From 66-474 sp963771735 (lineage in GTDB: Bacteria > Pseudomonadota > Gammaproteobacteria > Xanthomonadales > Rhodanobacteraceae): a DNA stretch of 64,000 bases. This document shows positions 60,944 to 64,000 of the stretch, piece after piece (the first letter of the stretch is position 1; each line of letters starts with the position of its first letter). Below the pieces are notes generated by a model. That model made no database searches. It was not told where the DNA came from and worked only from the letters and a program-made list of their open reading frames with translations. Made by a program: the position numbers and the translations under genes. The stretch covers positions 367,609 through 431,608 of the forward strand of contig CAVYUN010000004.1 of NCBI GenBank assembly GCA_963771735.1, given 5' to 3'.

Positions 60944-61717
60944 ATGCGTGTCGCGCTGGGCATTGAATACGACGGCACCGATTTTTTCGGCTGGCAAAGG
61001 CTGAGCCACGGGCCGAGCTTGCAGGCCGCGGTCGAGGAGGCATTGTCGTTCGTCGCCGATCACCGCGTCGAGGTGACTTGTGCGGGGCGCACCGACGCCG
61101 GCGTGCATGCGCGCTGCCAGGTCGTGCATTTCGACAGCGATGCGGATCGTGATCCGCGCGCCTGGGTGCTGGGCGCTACCACCCGGCTGCCTCCTGCCGT
61201 CGCCGTGCTGTGGGCACGGTCGATGCCGGACGATTTCCATGCACGCTTTTCCGCACGCGCGCGCCGCTATCGCTACACGATCCTCAACCGGGCGGTGCGA
61301 CCGGCGCTCGAAGCGCGCCATGTCGCCTGGGAACGCATTCCGCTTGACGCAGGGGCCATGCACTTGGCGGCACGGGCGTTGCTCGGCGAGCAGGACTTTT
61401 CCTCGTTCCGTGCGGTCTCCTGCCAGGCCAGCCACGCCCGTCGCAACGTCACCGCCATCGACGTGCGGCGCGACGGCGAGCAGGTCGTCGTCGAAATCGC
61501 GGCCAACGCCTTCCTGCACCACATGGTGCGCAACATCGTGGGCTCGCTGCTGGAAGTCGGCCGCGCCGAGCGTTCGGTGGACTGGATCGCGGAACTGCTG
61601 GGCCGGCGTGACCGCAACGCGGCCGGTGCCACCGCGCCGCCACAGGGTCTGACCTTCATCGGGCCGAGGTATCCGGCAGAATGGAATCTTCCTGCCGAGG
61701 TCACGTTGCAGGCATGA
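60944..61717 (+). CDS. truA: tRNA pseudouridine(38-40) synthase
   Basis: 257 residues: MRVALGIEYDGTDFFGWQ, the catalytic Asp in CAGRTDAGVHARCQVVHFD (about residue 51) and the late FLHHMVRNIVGSLLEVG, all hallmarks of TruA. It modifies uridines in the anticodon arm. It overlaps trpF by 4 bp. Confidence 0.96.
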   Translation: MRVALGIEYDGTDFFGWQRLSHGPSLQAAVEEALSFVADHRVEVTCAGRTDAGVHARCQVVHFDSDADRDPRAWVLGATTRLPPAVAVLWARSMPDDFHARFSARARRYRYTILNRAVRPALEARHVAWERIPLDAGAMHLAARALLGEQDFSSFRAVSCQASHARRNVTAIDVRRDGEQVVVEIAANAFLHHMVRNIVGSLLEVGRAERSVDWIAELLGRRDRNAAGATAPPQGLTFIGPRYPAEWNLPAEVTLQA

Positions 61718-62349
61718 GCCGGACACGCGTGAAAATCTGCGCCATCACCCGCGTCGAGGATGCGTTGCTTGCCTGCGAACTCGGCGCGGATGCAATCGGC
61801 ATGGTGATGACCCCGAGCAGTCCGCGCTGCGTCTCCATCGAGCGCGCACGCGCAATTCGTGATGTGTTGCCAGCGCTGGTGGACGCGGTGGTACTCACGC
61901 ACGGGCTGGATGCTGCGACCGTGCGCGCGATCATCGGAGGCGTGCAAGCGGACGCCGTCCAATTCCATGGGACCGAAGACGCGGCGTTTTGCGAATCCTT
62001 CGACGTGCGCTACATCAAGGCGATCGGCATGGACGGCGACGTCGACGTGCGCGCGATCGCCGCCGGGCATCCGCGCGCGGACGGTTTCGTGCTGGACGGC
62101 CATCTACCGGGGCAGCAGGGCGGACGCGGCAGGACCTTCGATTGGTCGCGTGTTCCGCGTGATCTCGGCCGTCCGATCCTGCTTGCCGGCGGCTTGAATC
62201 CTGACAACGTGGGCGACGCGATTCGCGCGCTGCGGCCGTGGGCGGTCGACCTCGCCAGCGGCGTGGAGTCGACACCCGGCGTCAAGGATTCCGCGAAAAT
62301 GCGTGCATTCTTCGCGGCGGTACGCGCCGCGGATGCGGAGGCGGCATGA
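61714..62349 (+). CDS. trpF: phosphoribosylanthranilate isomerase
   Basis: 211 residues from ATG 61714. TIM barrel with RVKICAITRVEDALLACELG (catalytic Cys near residue 8), VQADAVQFHGTED, and the phosphate-binding LLAGGLNPDNVGDAI and VDLASGVESTPGVKD at the end. It catalyses the Amadori rearrangement in tryptophan synthesis. truA-trpF is conserved; the next gene overlaps trpF and separates it from trpB. Confidence 0.95.
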   Translation: MSRTRVKICAITRVEDALLACELGADAIGMVMTPSSPRCVSIERARAIRDVLPALVDAVVLTHGLDAATVRAIIGGVQADAVQFHGTEDAAFCESFDVRYIKAIGMDGDVDVRAIAAGHPRADGFVLDGHLPGQQGGRGRTFDWSRVPRDLGRPILLAGGLNPDNVGDAIRALRPWAVDLASGVESTPGVKDSAKMRAFFAAVRAADAEAA

Positions 62350-63377
62350 GCGCTGCGACCACCGCCGTGCCGCAACCCGCACCGATCGAGGAATACGCTG
62401 GCAACCCGCGCGGGTTCGACCTTGCCGCCGCGATGGCCGCGGGACGGCCGCTGGTGATCCGCGGGCTGGTGCGCGACTGGCCGATCGTGCAGCTGGCGCT
62501 GCAATCGGACACGGCATTCGCGCAGCGCCTTGCCGAATTCGACAACGGCAGCGACGTGACCACGCTGCTGCTGGCGCCGGAAGCCGAAGGCATCATCGGT
62601 TACACGCCGGACCTGGACGATTTCAACTACCAGCATTTCAAGGTGCCGGTGACTCTCGGCTTGCAACGGCTGGCGGGTTACAGCAAGCGCAAGGACGCAC
62701 CGGGTCTGGTGATCCAGAGCGTGCCGATCCGCGAATGCCTGCCGGGATTGCTCGCCGACCACACGCTGCCGTTCCTCGACCCGCGCATCGAGCCGCGCCT
62801 GTGGATGGGCAACCGCACGGTCACGCCGACCCATTTCGATTCGCAGCACAACATCGCCTGCGTGGTATGCGGGACGCGCCGCTTTACGCTGTTCCCGCCC
62901 GAACAACTGCCCAACTTGTATGTCGGGCCGCTGGATTTCGCGCCCACCGGTGCCGCGATCAGCCTGGCGCGACTGGACCGGCCGGACGATCCGCGTTACC
63001 CGCGTCTCAAGCAGGCACTGGCCACCGCGCAAGTGGCCGAACTGGACGAGGGCGATGCGATCTACATCCCGCCGCTGTGGTGGCACCACGTCGAATCGCT
63101 GGAGCAGCTCAACGCGCTGGTCAACTACTGGTGGAATGCGGTCGGGGTGCCGGGTTACCACACCGGCCACGCGCGCGCCGCGTTGTTCCATTGCCTGCTG
63201 GCATTTCGCGCGTTGCCGGCCGCCGAACGTGCCGCTTGGCGAAACCTTCTGGATTACTACGTGTTCGGCGACAATGACCCGGCCACCCACATTCCCGGGC
63301 AACGCCGTGGCGTGCTCGGGCCGCTCACGCCCGAGGTCGTGGAAGACCTGAAGCAGGGCGCGCGGCAGAATCTCTGA
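62346..63377 (+). CDS. JmjC/cupin-like domain protein (probable Fe(II)/2-oxoglutarate hydroxylase)
   Basis: 343 residues from ATG 62346. A cupin-8 (JmjC-type) fold is indicated by the N-terminal AMAAGRPLVIRGLVRDWP and the iron facial triad: HFD in TVTPTHFDSQHNIAC (about residues 163-165) and a distal His in IYIPPLWWHHVESL (about 241). Bacterial members hydroxylate proteins or small molecules; the substrate here is unknown. It overlaps trpF by 4 bp and lies 71 bp before trpB, so it is expressed with the tryptophan genes. Confidence 0.85.
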   Translation: MSAATTAVPQPAPIEEYAGNPRGFDLAAAMAAGRPLVIRGLVRDWPIVQLALQSDTAFAQRLAEFDNGSDVTTLLLAPEAEGIIGYTPDLDDFNYQHFKVPVTLGLQRLAGYSKRKDAPGLVIQSVPIRECLPGLLADHTLPFLDPRIEPRLWMGNRTVTPTHFDSQHNIACVVCGTRRFTLFPPEQLPNLYVGPLDFAPTGAAISLARLDRPDDPRYPRLKQALATAQVAELDEGDAIYIPPLWWHHVESLEQLNALVNYWWNAVGVPGYHTGHARAALFHCLLAFRALPAAERAAWRNLLDYYVFGDNDPATHIPGQRRGVLGPLTPEVVEDLKQGARQNL

Positions 63378-63448
63378 CATGCATCCGCGTTGGCCACCGG
63401 ATCGTACGACGATCCATGACGGGCGACGCCGAGGACATTCGACCGCAG

Positions 63449-64000
<552 letters not shown>

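Overview
This is a GC-rich, gene-dense stretch of a gammaproteobacterial chromosome. Gene content and order (dksA with a long Lys/Ala-rich N-terminus, a FimX-type regulator, FimV, folE2, the mltD-gloB-methyltransferase-rnhA-dnaQ block, an aguA/aguB pair and a giant NAD-glutamate dehydrogenase) fit the Xanthomonadales, most likely the Rhodanobacteraceae side. I cannot name a genus from sequence alone. No phage, integrase, transposase, plasmid or CRISPR sequence was recognised, so this is core, mostly housekeeping DNA.

Layout. 1-9.6 kb: a partial NfeD gene and a slipin; a PadR regulator with its sensor-domain membrane protein; a TonB-like protein divergent from a YggS PLP-binding protein; a TraB-family protein; the agmatine-to-putrescine pair aguB/aguA; a BamE-like secreted protein; rpmJ. 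9.6-18.7 kb: transketolase, a large secreted trypsin-like protease, a CcsA/YpjD membrane protein, ffh, and the rpsP-rimM-trmD-rplS operon ending in a strong terminator. 18.8-29.3 kb: an RND efflux pump (permease and adaptor only), NAD-glutamate dehydrogenase and NAD kinase. 29.3-38.1 kb: fimX; epmB divergent from efp; an amidohydrolase; then a tightly overlapping run yciI-ubiG-gph-squalene synthase-like-folE2. 38.2-47.3 kb: pyrC-yidD, dksA, an inverted-repeat intergenic element, lon, hupB, a 140-bp tandem repeat array, tRNA-Val(UAC) and ppiD. 47.3-54.4 kb: fabI, mltD-gloB, a YafS-like methyltransferase-rnhA-dnaQ, a PP2C phosphatase, a hypothetical gene and psd. 54.5-64 kb: prmB, a GNAT acetyltransferase, aroC, a small membrane protein, asd, a small coiled-coil protein, fimV, truA, trpF, a JmjC/cupin-like protein and the 5' part of trpB.

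The most important caution is that four clearly conserved genes (aguA, gloB, aroC, asd) are each broken by a single inserted or missing base. Two of these (aroC, asd) are normally needed for amino-acid and cell-wall synthesis, so uncorrected sequencing or assembly indels are a likelier explanation than real gene loss. A small membrane protein gene near 2.8 kb may be affected in the same way.

I did not find a convincing undescribed multi-gene system. The features least explained by known genes are the intergenic element with about 57-bp terminal inverted repeats (40877-41335), the hairpin-rich tandem repeat before tRNA-Val (44675-45137), the DksA variant, and a secreted protease with a large unrecognised C-terminal region.
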